Of a stretch of 64,000 nt of DNA, positions 45,776-56,755 are shown piece by piece (within the stretch, counting starts at the first letter, position 1; each line of letters opens with the position of its first letter). Origin of the DNA: Zantedeschia hybrid cultivar. Lineage: Eukaryota > Streptophyta > Magnoliopsida > Alismatales > Araceae. The translations under genes and the position numbers were made by a program. The notes under the pieces are model-generated. The model searched no databases. It saw only the letters and a program-made list of their open reading frames with translations, and was not told the DNA's origin. The stretch covers positions 60,925,501-60,989,500 of the forward strand of contig JARZZO010000016.1 in assembly GCA_030544215.1 (NCBI GenBank), in the 5' to 3' direction.

Positions 45776-46075
45776 AGTCTTTAGCCGGTCTACTCTCCCT
45801 AAAAATGATGTCATTACGCTCTCGCCAAATGCTCCAGCAAATTGCATGCGGCAAAAGAGGCAGAATACGGATATGAACAGACTTTCCAAAGAGCTGAGAT
45901 TAACTCGACAATTGAAGACTGTCCCAATTGCTTGCAGACTGCTTGACTGATAGGACAATTGAGCAAAAGATGGTTCACATCCTCCTCTTCGTTGCCACAG
46001 AAGATCACCGCTATTTGATCCTAAGGCCCTTAGCATTGCCTATTTTTGCCATTCTTAAAGCATTACTACTTCTGA
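45776..46075 (-). pseudogene. zf-RVT end of LINE-G
   Basis: The minus-strand frame gives IFCGNEEEDVNHLLLNCPIS (45945-46005) and CNLLEHLARA, followed in another frame by a RERNDI-like end. It is a different LINE from its left neighbour, whose RT linker starts at 45775. The likely history is insertion of the 44427-45775 LINE into this one. Confidence 0.65.
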
Positions 46076-46392
46076 AGTCCTAGTCAGCCAAAAGAATAGC
46101 AATAATTTCTTAACTCACTTGACTCATCCATTCCATCTACAAACATGTCTTTATAACTGGCCTCATTTTGCAACTTTTGAAAATAGGTGGGCCACCTCCG
46201 TTTAGTCTGAAAATCTTTAATGAGAAACCTATAATCCTCATTTTGATACATATATTGCGCTATAAATCCTGACTTGTTTTCTCCCATAATTTAGCAAGTT
46301 TAAGTATGTTTCTTCTTGAGTTCCTAGTCTATGACATAGATTCCCAAATGCTTTAAGTTAACGTTGCCAACTATTTTTCCTAGTATTCCTTT

Positions 46393-47692
46393 CATAGTTG
46401 TTAAGGCTGTAAGCACGGGTGTTAACGAGCTGAGTCGAGCTGAGTTTCACCTTGCTCAAACTCGGCTCGACCATTTTAAATTAAGCTCGAACTCGGCTCA
46501 TTTAAACGCTCGACGAGCTCAAGCTGAGTTCAAACCCAAACTCAATCGTCCAAAAAAAAAAAGTCAAAGTGCCAAAATTAAACTTTAAAGGTTTATTTTC
46601 TTATGTGGGCTTCCATTTGGATGAGCTGCTTTCATAACCAAGGGCCGAAAAGCCCACAATTGAAGCAAAGCTGGTACAAGCTGCATGGCTGCCATCAGCC
46701 AGCTGGCCCAGCTCAGAAAGACAGGAATTCACATTTTAAAGGTTCCTCCCGCGAGTGTTGCAATGGATTGGGGGCCGAGCTTTAAAGAGGGTGCTGGGCT
46801 CTACTTCTTTGAAGCTGCCGATGTTGGACTAAACTTCCAACATAGTAACTGACCAGCCATCCACCCAGCCAGTTGGGTTTGAAAATTTTCAAAAATATTT
46901 AGATTATTTATTAAAGTAAATCTTTTACAATTTAAAATAAATTTATAACTTTAAATTATTAATGGAGCTATTCATGAGCTTAAATGAGCCAAGCACATTA
47001 GTATTCGAACTTTGCTCATTTATAAATCGAGCTTAATCTTGTTCAAACTCTGCTCGTTTACTTAAGAAATGAGCCTGGTTCGAGTAGCAACCTAGTTGAG
47101 CTCAGCTGCTCGTCGAGTGTATTGGATTGTTTACACTCCTAGAGGTAAGGCGTGGAAGTGTACATACGGTCCTAAGTGCCTAAGCACTTAGGCGCCTCCT
47201 AAATGGTGCCTACATGGCACATTCACAGTCAGGTTGGGGGTTGGGTTGGTAGGTGGGGGAAGACACTCATAGATAGGGTGACAAACACTTAAAGAGAAGG
47301 ATGTATATATAAGAAACTCAAGAAGGGTAAGAGGATGCTAATGGCCATAAGGGTTTCAAAGTTTGTCAACATGGGAAAGTGGAGCCTCACTGTTGACGCC
47401 GAGAAGATGAAATTATGTGGGAGATGAGATGAAGGGGTATCAAAAATTAGGGCCCAATCATCTATATAACCCTGTGTATATTAGGATTGGGTCTCAATGG
47501 ACCTAATTGATTGGCCCATGAGCTAGCATAGGCAGTGCTTCTAAGGGTGCCTAAGTGGTGCCTAGGCATGCTTTTTTAAGTGCCAATAAGGCGTTTAACC
47601 ACCTAGGCCTTGAACCCCCCCTCCAAAAAAAAAGGGCCATGTTGCTTAGGCGGCGCCTAGGTATCATGTACGCATATGCCTTGACAACTATG
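46393..47692. mobile_element. Outer hAT-type MITE with GCCTAGG words
   Basis: It starts CATAGTTGTTAAGGC and ends, in reverse, CATAGTTGTCAAGGC (14 of 15). ATTCCTTT (46385-46392) and ATTCCCTT (47693-47700) flank it and match at 7 of 8. Its own sequence (47150-47692) is full of GCCTAAGTG / CCTAGGCG words. Nearly all of its left part is displaced by the inner MITE. Confidence 0.8.
46414..47141. mobile_element. Inner MITE with GCTCG words, nested
   Basis: It starts CACGGGTGTTAACGAGC and ends, in reverse, TAGGAGTGTAAACAATCC. GCTGTAAG (46406-46413) and GAGGTAAG (47142-47149) are alike at 6 of 8. Both ends are rich in GAGCTCG / GCTCGA words. It splits the outer MITE 21 bases from its left end. Confidence 0.6.
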
Positions 47693-47700
47693 ATTCCCTT

Positions 47701-48500
47701 TTTGCTATTTTGTAACTTTTTTAACGTTACGTTAAATTATCTCCATACTTTTACTAGTTTTAAAGCATTTTTAGTCTTTAATAGTCTTTTAAAGTTCACT
47801 ACTCCTTATTGTGCCTCGTTTGTTAATATGTTTTTTTAACCTTTGGATTCACTTAAGAGTTCTTTAGCTACTTTGTTATTCAAGTTCTCATTTAATTATA
47901 CATTGTATTTATTCATTTTCCAACTGGCATCTTTCTTTAAAAGATGCTTCGTTAGGTGCATCGAGATTTCCTCATATTAAATTCCACAATTTAATCTTAG
48001 GACAATTATAATTCGCTTTACCCCTTCTCTTCCACCTGAAATGCACATATTTGCTACCAAAATCCTATGTTGAGGGGCTATATTCTCTCCAAGAATAGCT
48101 TTACAATCTTTATATATTGATCTATCATCCTTTTAGTAAGAAATAGTCTATTTGGATTTTATGCATTCCACTTTATAAGTTAGTAAGCATTCATCTCTCT
48201 TTTTAAAGCAACTACTCACAAGTCACAACTGCTAAGTCATAGCAATAGCAAAATCAAGATTGGCGTCACCCGTCCCATTTCTTTCTCTAGGACAGAAAGC
48301 CTACAAATTCCTTGATAAGTTTTATTATCCTTGCCTATATGACCATTAGGTCTCCTCTGATGCAAATTCGCTTCCCCTTAAAAATTTATATTATATTATA
48401 TACATTTTTTCAAAATTATATTAATAAATGTCATTTTTGAAGTATAAATAATGTTCAATTTTGAAATCTCTTCACCTAGCATGAGTTTAACTAATAAAAG
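47701..48500. other. AT-rich intron stretch
   Basis: No recognised gene or repeat. Confidence 0.5.
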
Positions 48501-48589
48501 TCTATCCCCGTAGTTCTTGTCTATTTGACATATTTTTTTGACAGGGGCTTAAATAAAAAATAAAAGAAAAGAGTGGGCGGGAAAAACAA

Positions 48590-48687
48590 GGAAGGAGGTG
48601 ACCGGTGGGGGGGGGGGGGGTCGTGCAAAAAAAAAAAAAAAAAAAAAAGAAAGAAAGAAAGAGGAAAAAGAGGAAGAAGAAGAAAAG

Positions 48688-48734
<47 letters not shown>

Positions 48735-48900
48735 CGTTGGGGGGTGACCCCCGGTACACCACCGCCCACCGGTTGCCTCCAAGGCTTCTATTGGTGGGGG
48801 GGGGGTCTTCCCCATTTAAAAAAAAGAGAGAGAAAAGGAGGAAAGAAAAAAAAAGGGAAAGAAAGGAGGGAAGGGGAGCCATCGGTAGCCCCCCCACCGG
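48590..48900. repeat. Purine-rich low-complexity block
   Basis: A run of about 14 G (48606-48620), a run of about 20 A (48628-48648), (GAAA)n, and a (GA)n run of about 40 bases (48690-48729), then further G and A tracts to 48880. The open frames on both strands here are artefacts of composition. Confidence 0.9.
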
Positions 48901-49079
48901 TCCTATAAATACCCCTTAGAGAGGTTGATGCAGGGGAGATTTTTTTTTTCAGGATGCCGAGGAAGTGTTGCCGTCATATTTAGTGAAGAATCAAGGCATT
49001 GAAGCTCCGTTCGTCAATGTCTTGAAGACTCGCCGTGCGTGGCACATGGAGGACCTTCATCTTAATTTTGTATCATTGT
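48901..49079. other. Possible promoter-like stretch
   Basis: TATAAATACCCC at 48905-48916 looks like a TATA box and is followed by a non-coding leader. It could belong to a decayed LTR element; no LTR ends were found. Confidence 0.3.
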
Positions 49080-49640
49080 AACCATTTTAATTAATTAAAT
49101 GGTCTATTCATATTGGTCTTAATTAAAAGTGTGGTCCATTCATATTGGTTGAATGGCCGAAGCTTAATTAAAAGTACGGTCCATTCATATTGGTTGAATG
49201 GCCCAAGTTTCAATTAATCAATTAAGTGGTCCAATCCTATTTGTGGAATAGTCATTAATTTTGTGGTTCACTCTTATTGATAGAGTTACCATAGTCATCT
49301 TCTTGGTTCATTCCTATAGTGGAATGACCAAAATTTATGTAGTTCACTCTTAATTGGTAGATTGACCAAATTTTAATGGTTCATTCCTATTGGTTGAATG
49401 ACCAAAACTGATGTAAGTTGATGTGTACATAAAGTGGACTTGAATAAATTTTTTCGTGTGGTTGATGTATGTTTAATTTCATTTGTTTAAATGGTGCATA
49501 TGTTGACCAAGTTAAATATGTTTAACTTAAAAAATCAAAATAAATTAGTTTCCGTCCATTCATATTGGTTGAATGGCCGATAAAGTTATTGATTCCTTCA
49601 TATTAGTTGGAGGGCCATTAAGTTTTAAAAGGATATTCTT
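49080..49640. repeat. Degenerate hairpin repeats GGTCCATTCATATTGG
   Basis: CCATTCATATTGGTTGAATG occurs at about 49135, 49172 and 49556. Weaker forms are at 49100, 49225, 49265, 49305, 49340 and 49380 (TCACTCTTATTG, TCATTCCTATTGG). Each good copy can pair CCATTCA with TGAATGG. Spacing varies between about 35 and 60 bases. Confidence 0.8.
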
Positions 49641-51254
49641 AGTTATGTGGTAGTGATTATGCCCCATTAACTAAGTCTTTTTCTTGTTAATCTCTAAAAA
49701 AAAGATCAAAAGGAAAGAGAAGAGCTATCCAAATCCATCTAATTCTAATGATTTTTTTATGAATTCTTAAGGATTTCTAAAAGGATGCCTAAAGGACACT
49801 GTCAAATTCTTTAATGTCCTTTTAAGGGTTTTAATGAGGATTTTGCTTAAAAGTATATTCTCTTAATACCTTATAAAGTTCGTATGCTCACATGCCTTCA
49901 TGTGAGTCTAAAGTCCTCTAAGCATCCTTTAAGATTTCTAAAGGGATTCCAAAAGAATGGACACCAAACTCATAGATTCCATGCAAATGTCTAAAGCAAA
50001 ACTCGTTTTATTTATTGTGTGATGCAATGTCCAACTTTCTTGTCGTGTATTTTATTTCAAGGGTATCAACGGACGGTTAATCAAGAGTTGTCAATCGGTG
50101 ACCCTAGATTCCCTGAGGGCTAATTCTAAGTTCTCAAAGTCTAAAGATTCTTTTGTAAACAAAAAATCTTTTAAATTCTTTCAAAAGATAAAAGTGGGAG
50201 ATTTCAAAAATCAAGTCTCACATTGCCTTATGCAACTTTGTCTATTAAACCTTTATCTATGACAATGGGTATATGATTTCTGTAGTTACTCCCATGTATG
50301 TGCCATATTTTGTAGCCATTAGTTTTTTTTGCCTTCGATAATTTCCTGTAAGCACACTATTTTGGCCCTCCTATCTATCATCAACTTTAGTGCACACTCG
50401 TGGCCCTCCTATCTATCATCAACTTTAGTAACTGTGTGCCATTACTTGTTAATTCTATTCTTTTGGACTAACTTCTCTACTTGTGTTTGTTCAACACAAT
50501 GTGGAAACACCTTATTGCTTGTCATTGCAATTGGGTGCCATTGTGATGTTTCACCTCCAGATGCCTTACCTAACACATGGTCACTTTTGGGATACGTCCT
50601 AGCATTCGCAATGTGATTCATTTCAGGATTCATGATTGGGATGCAACAGATTTAAGTGCTTAACAGTGGAGTTTTGGTTATAAAGCAAAATTTGAGCATA
50701 TTTGCTTGGGAGCAACTATTAAAATGGTGGCCTTCTTTGAAGACCCAATGTGCATCCTTCTTTCTCTATTTGTTATCATAATTTATGGAATAATTACATG
50801 GTACTTGAAACAAATTTCAGAGAATGATCAATTCTAGAAAACTACAAAATAACTAGGATGCAATTAATGCACATATACAAGAACGGTTGCATATTAGCAT
50901 TGCAAATCATCTTACTCAATTCTTATGGCTTCAGCGAGGAGATACATGAATAAATACTTGACAAATATTAAAAGGTGCACAAATACCAAGTGAGGTGTTG
51001 GTGGAACATGTTTCATATTGTGACAGTCATTTTCATGAATTCATGTTGATTTACCATTTTATTTGATATTTTTGTTACGTATTTATTTTGATATCTGTGT
51101 ATTCTGCAGTGTTTGGATTTATCTTCCTCTACCCTTTGTTTCTTGTATTCGCTATGCTGATTTGGTTGCAATGCATCTCATTTTTATGCACCAATGCTTT
51201 AAACTTTCAAGATTTTGAACCTGCAATATTTAATTGTGAAGTATACTTTTACAG
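49641..51254. other. Intron stretch with a short direct repeat
   Basis: TGGCCCTCCTATCTATCATC and AACTTTAGT occur twice 39 bases apart (about 50362 and 50401). No gene is recognised. Confidence 0.5.
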
Positions 51255-51367
51255 TGCCAATTATTTATCAAGTTCGTCGTTTACGAGACGGTAAGAGCTT
51301 TGCTACAAGGAGAGTAGATGCTACACAGCATGGTACTGTTGTTTTTACCATGCTTGTTTCCTTTCAG
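51255..51367 (+). CDS. Acyl-CoA thioesterase II gene, exon 4 of 4 seen
   Basis: 113 bases between TTTTACAG and GTATTT. It starts with the last two bases of the split leucine codon, then PIIYQVRRLRDGKSFATRRV and DATQHGTVVFTMLVSFQ. RDG.SFATR and VD..Q.G.V.F.L..SFQ are hallmark motifs of acyl-CoA thioesterase II, the end of the first hot-dog fold. In relatives the next exon starts KEE.GFEHQ; I did not find it before the window end, so the following intron is at least 12.6 kb long. Confidence 0.9.
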
Positions 51368-51802
51368 GTATTTTACTTATCCATACATTAAGAAAATCTT
51401 CTCATCCCAACTACTAATTAGAGTTCCTTTTTCTCATGGGCTGCCAGCAAAAATGGATCAATTGGATTCTCGGTTGTATTTCAATAGCTCAGATCTCTAT
51501 TCTTATTAATGTAGAACCTAGTGGTTCTTCTAGAAGTTTGGGAGGGCTGGGATAAGAAGATTCAATTTCATGTCTGATCCTTGTCCTTGTTGCTCAAGTC
51601 CTCAGTTACACTTGGAAAGAGGTAGCAGAGAACATTGGAGTAGAAAAAGGAACAATTTCAAATTTTGTCATTTGCAAATTTCAGACTGTATAATACCTTT
51701 TACTTCAGGTGATGCAACACGGATGAGAAATTTTAAAAATTGCTACAGCTGTTGACAGCTGTACCAAGATTGTAATCAAACTAAGAGGCAGGTGAGGAGA
51801 GG

Positions 51803-53727
51803 ATGGTTTCACCAGAGGGGAGCATAGGAGGTGAGAGGAAGGCGAGGTCTGAGATCGACGGCTGGGTTGAAGTGCTGGGGAGGAGAGCTCAAAGAACTTC
51901 TCCCCTCTGGGGAGTCGCGCCGGTCAAGATCCCTGTCGAAGCTGATGTATGCATCCGGTGTTTTACGAAGGGTCATCGTGCCAATGCCTGCAGGGAAGCT
52001 GTTCGTTGCCTTTGTTGCAGGAGTGGGGCACAGGAGGTGGACGTGTCAGGCAAACAAAGTTTATGGGAAGGAGCAGGTTTCTACTGGCCGTCTTGAAGAA
52101 AAGAAGACCTTAGTTTATCGAAGGGCTCTGGGGCACAGATCCATGCACGCAGTCGAGATGCCGTGGTCACCGGAGATTGGAGCAAACTTAGGGAGGTTGG
52201 AGGAGTGCGTGGTGGTATCTATTGTTAAACCTCCTGATAAGATTCTTTCTGGGGACTCTCTTAAGAAGCTTTTGCTCTCCATTCTCTGGAATCTATGGCT
52301 GAAGGTTCCAGGTTGGAGTATCTGGGAGTTTTGTGCCTCTGGTTTTCTGGTTGGAACTGAAACAGCTATTGGAGATCTGTTCTGTTCTATTGGGTCTTTG
52401 GAAGTTGAGAACTGTTCTTTGCAATTCTCTCCTTGGAAGACCGATGTTGGTACCTACCCTGCTCCCAAAGGTGTGGCCAGATGGTGTTAACTTAAGGGTA
52501 TATCCCATTCCATCTCTGGAATGTGGATACTGTCCAAGCAATTGTCTCCAACTTTGGGATTCTCAGAAGGGTGGATGGAAGTTCTTTGAAAGGGGAGTTG
52601 CTGTACTTCATTCGAGCTCTGATTGAAGTCGAGGAGGAGGCTGCAATACCAGGCAGGGTGAAGATCATGGTGGGTGGATGAGTTTTCTGGGTTTTCATCA
52701 CTGGAAGATGGGGGATAAGCAAAGGAAGGCTTCTGAGATGGTAGATCAAGCGTAATGGACCTGGGCAGTGGACGTGGCCAAGTACAGAAAGTATCGGGAA
52801 GATAGGGACTCCGGAGGTAGAACATGGGAGCTAGAGAACAATTATGGAGAAACTCTTGAAAGTTGTTAGGGGACCACCGAGTCTGGCAATGCTCTGAATC
52901 ATCTGCAACAGGAGCAGCCCAGTCAGGAGAACTGGAGAAGTGTAATCGGTGAACTGTGGGAAGCTCAAGGTATCGTGGCTTGCTAGGCCCAAGAAGAGAC
53001 AGAGGAAAAGGCATCTTGGGAGCAGCTCCGAAGATTCCTCACGGTGGTTCAGCATTGACTCTCGGTTCTGAAGATGTGGCCTTTCTCGAAGCTAGGGTGG
53101 CAGGGACGGTTGCAGGTCTTCCCGAGGCACGATTCGAAAAAGGCAAATGGGGATTTGTTTTTGGAGAGCTGTCGGGCGGGGAAGATGAACAATTGCTGAT
53201 TGTTCTGGTTAGTTCGATCCGATAAGCTGTTTAGGGTGATCCGATTATTTCGGATCATAACTTATTCTTGAAGCGGTCCGGTCTAGTTGAAGGCAAGCAT
53301 AACCGGCCTTCGGCTATTCGCAAGTCCCAATGCAGATGTGAACTGGTTGGCCTTGAACCGTTGTCCTCCTCCTGCAATGGGTACTGTTCACTAGACATGA
53401 AAATAGAGCACCAAAACGGTGGCCCCTGCTCATTCTTCCCTGCTTGTTCCCACCCATACACAGGTCCAGTCTGTGTAGTGCCCTTCAGCTTCTGAGGACG
53501 CATGTTCCATACAGGAGATGGCTAGTGTAGATATCAATAACAAAGAATTCAACAAGACTCTATCAGAGGCCGATAGAAGCCTGGATTTGGTTAACCAAGA
53601 GATAGAAGGTTCTATTGTTGACTCGAGCTTTGGAGTATCTCTTGGGGTGGAACCAGCAGGCGGGAATGGAAAAACACTTGTCTCATATGATCGATCATGA
53701 GGACTTGGAGACTTGGGCACCTGGAGA
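51803..53727 (+). pseudogene. LINE ORF1 (zinc-knuckle protein), broken
   Basis: MVSPEGSIGGERKARSEIDG opens the frame. CIRCFTKGHRANAC (51950-51990) is a CCHC knuckle, followed by a second degraded one (CLCC). Then come LEECVVVSIVKPPDKILSGD and a DUF4283-like part, and acidic tails up to the hAT insertion. Frameshifts at about 52010, 52090 and 52490. The layout equals ORF1 of the complete LINE at 7635-9478. Confidence 0.78.
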
Positions 53728-54029
53728 CAAGGAATTCCGGGTCGGGTTGGGTCCCCGAATCGGGACCCGGCGATCCTGACCCGACCCGATCTATAGATCG
53801 ACCGGGTCGGCCGATCCTGATGAAGTCCGGCCAGTCCGACTCGGCCAGATAAAAAAAAAAATCCGAAAAAATAAAAAAAATTACATACATATTACTCAAT
53901 GGATGTACAATAACAATGAATGCAATTCATGTACATCCATAAAAAATAAACATTAAAGACAACTAACTCACTAATAATTCTTATTGTGCACTAATTAAAA
54001 AAGACATTATTATTGAAAAATATCTTAGA

Positions 54030-54603
54030 AAGATCACATTTGTGATCCTTCATCATCCGCCTCATAAGTTTGAGCTGGCGGGCCATAATCTGTCGACATG
54101 TATGCTAGATATCCATAGCCAAATAAGGAACTAGCGAGGTTTTCGAATCCTCTTTGAATACCTCTAGGTGTGTAAGCTTGTTGGCTTGAACTTTCTCCTG
54201 ATTGTGCTGGAGGGACATAAATGCCATACTGTATAGGTGGAGGTCCAGAGTACCCTTCAGTAGTGCTGTTGATGTCTGAATACGGCAGTGTAGGGGGGTG
54301 AAAAATAGGCGGATAAGAAGGTGCATCTTCCCATAGGGACCAATCATATCCTGCCTATCTCTGTTGGCCTTCAAATCCCCCTTGTTGTCCTTGTCTTTGG
54401 CCTAGAGTTCCTTCATAATGACTCGGAGATGCGGAGTAATCTTCGTATCCTGTGTAACTTCTCCCAAGTGCAGAACCTCCTGATATCCAGCAGCAGCACC
54501 ATCACCATCACCATCACCATCACCATCTCCATCATCATCATCCTCAGTAGAGTCATCACTCCCCACTTGGCTTGTTTTCCTCAACCGCCTTCTTCTACGC
54601 CTG
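54030..54603 (-). pseudogene. hAT transposase C-terminal tail, copy 1
   Basis: The minus strand has RKTSQVGSDDSTEDDDDGDG (about 54530-54584) followed by a G/S/Y-rich tail (YTGYEDYSA- and QSSSQQAYTPRGIQRGFENL-like in shifting frames). This tail type equals that of the transposase at 20754-21000 (QQAYTPRGIQRG). The catalytic and hATC parts are missing. Confidence 0.7.
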
Positions 54604-54839
54604 TGTTGTTGATCCCCTTTGGAACATTGAGTGGTTCTAGAAATTATAAAAAAAACTTATTTTGGCCTCCAAGGATCCCCTTTTTGGTCAGAAAATAAAA
54701 AGGGATGGCCCTTTTCATCTACTTAATACATAATTACCTTCCCGTTCTTTGAAATCTATTTTTTGCTTTTCCATAACGCATTTCTACTCATCTTCGGAGA
54801 AAATCACCACTCTTACCTTCTTACACTTCTCCCTTTCTT

Positions 54840-55206
54840 TCTTTTTTTAAACTAGAAAAATATATTTCATTATATCATTAAGCAGAAGTCATTACATTTA
54901 GGTCTACAAAAGTTGTAGTATTAGATGAGACCATAAACTAAAACATCTAGCCAGATTGTGTGCCACAGCTCGGGGGATAAACTGTAGAGAAATTGTTAGA
55001 GATTGCATGGTATTTTGACAATTCAAACTGATATTGTGTATTTTCCAAGGTGGAGACTTCTCCTTCAAGACAAAATCAATAATAACCTTGGTATCACCTT
55101 CAATCGAAGAGTTTTGTGGGCATCCTTGGAGGCTAAAAAATGTATAATTAGGTTCTAATAAGTTCAATTGACTGTTTGGCACAATTAGATTCGGGGATCC
55201 GACCAA
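54840..55206 (-). pseudogene. LINE RNase H-like end (RVT_3), copy 1
   Basis: The minus frame reads LQGCPQNSSIEGDTKVIIDF, LKEKSPPWKIHNIS and FIPRAVAHNLARC, the last part of the RNase H-like domain of some plant LINEs. A 3' UTR and an A-rich end (antisense, 54840-54855) follow. It is a 5'-truncated LINE inserted in the hAT element. Confidence 0.7.
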
Positions 55207-55218
55207 ACCCAGAATTCC

Positions 55219-55620
55219 TTACTGTTGGCCTTTAAATCCCCCTTGTTGTCCTTGTCTTTGGCCTTGAGTTCCTTCAGAATGACTCGGAGGTGCGGAGTAA
55301 TCTTCGTATCCTGTGTAACTGCTCCCAAGTGCAGAACCTCCTGATAGTCTAGCAACAACATCATCGTTATCACCATCACCATCACCATCTCCATCATCAT
55401 CATCATCATCCTCAGTGGAGTCATCACTCCCCACTTGGCTTGTTTTCCTCAACCGTCTTCTTCTACGTCTGTAGGTTTGTCTTTCTGCCTCATACATGTT
55501 GGCCAAGTGAGGTGGTAAATCTGGGGTGTCCTCAAGTGTCTCTCCAGTCTGCTGAACTATCCCTTGTTCTTCTTCCGATGGGTCCACTCGTTGTTTAGAC
55601 TTTCCTTCTTCAAATGTGAC
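55219..55620 (-). pseudogene. hAT transposase C-terminal tail, copy 2
   Basis: The minus frame (122 codons) starts MDPSEEEQGIVQQTGETLED, passes RRRRRRLRKTSQVGSDD with a D/G-rich run and ends SYTGYEDYSAPPSHSEG. It matches copy 1 almost base for base from the tail to RRRLRKTSQ, and reaches about 285 bases further upstream than copy 1. Confidence 0.78.
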
Positions 55621-55994
55621 TCATCATTGGAATTTTAACCCTTTTATCCATTCTCAAGGTTTTCTTAGCAATATGGTTGCGAGAACCCAAAGCCTACCAC
55701 AATGGAAATGCTGAGTTGGCTGACCTATATTGACCAAAACCAACTTTTAGAATATGAAAACCTTTGCTGTTGGTCCCCTTTGGAACATTGAGTGGTTCTA
55801 GATATTATAAAAAATCTTATTTTAGCCTCCAAGGATACCCTTTTTGGTTAGAAATTAAAAAGGGATGGCCCTTTTCATCTACACAATACATAATTACCTT
55901 CCTGTTCTTTGAAATCTATTTTTTGCTTTTCCATAACGTATTTCTACACATCTTCGGAGAAAATCACCCCTCTTACCTTCTTACACTTCTCCCT

Positions 55995-56345
55995 TTCTTT
56001 CTTTTTTTAAACTATAAACTCTATTTCAGTATATCATTAAGCAGAAGTCATTACATTTAGGTCTACAAAAGTTGCAGTATTAGATGAGACTATAAGCTAA
56101 AACATCTAGCCAGATTGTGTAACATAGCTCGGGGGGTAAACTGTAGAGAAATTGTTAGAGATTGCATGGTATTTTGACAATTCAAACTGATATTGTGTGT
56201 TTTCCATGGTGGAGACTTCTCCTTCAAGACAGAATCAATAATAACCTTGGCATCACCTTCAATCGAAGAGTTTTGTGAGCATCCTTGGAGGCTAAAAAAT
56301 GCACAATTAGGTTCTAATAAGTTCAATTGAGTGTTTGACACACTC
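55995..56345 (-). pseudogene. LINE RNase H-like end (RVT_3), copy 2
   Basis: LNLLEPNCAFFSLQGCSQNS, SIEGDAKVIIDSVLKEK and a 3' end equal to copy 1 at 54840-55206. Because both transposase tail and LINE piece are repeated together, a segment of about 1.1 kb was duplicated after the LINE inserted. Confidence 0.72.
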
Positions 56346-56690
56346 AATTGAATCTTAATTACACTAATCATACAAAAGCCCCAATTTTTAACTCCTAATT
56401 AGGGTTAATTTTGGGGATTTTGTCTAATCAACATGCTAATTTTTTTTTGAACCTAAATATTAATAGATCTACACAATCACAATGTACACAAATCATACAT
56501 CATTTCTAATTTTTTGAGATTTTTTTAAAAAATAGATAGAAATATGCCTAAACTCAGATCGGGATGCGAAAACAAAATCCGACGGCGACAACATCAGCGG
56601 CTGTGACGGCGACAACAGCGGCGGCAGTGGCTCCCGGATGGGCCGACGATGACGGGGTGAAAACCCCCTCCTTTCGGTCGAGATCTCAAA

Positions 56691-56691
56691 G

Positions 56692-56754
<63 letters not shown>
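56691..56754. repeat. (GA)n microsatellite in hAT leader
   Basis: About 60 bases of GA within a GC-rich leader (56560-56900). The open frames on both strands here are compositional. Confidence 0.9.

Positions 56755-56755
<1 letters not shown>

Larger units (their letters stand above)
42535..51254 (+). other. Intron of about 8.7 kb filled with transposons
   Basis: It runs from GTAAGT to TTTTACAG. It contains LINE remnants (43760-46075), nested MITEs (46393-47692), low-complexity and hairpin repeats (48590-49640), and unassigned AT-rich parts. Confidence 0.75.

Noticed and set aside
48502..48919. Several open frames of 80-130 codons on both strands
   Set aside because: They translate only poly(Lys/Arg/Glu/Gly) or poly(Ser/Leu/Phe) from purine or pyrimidine tracts.
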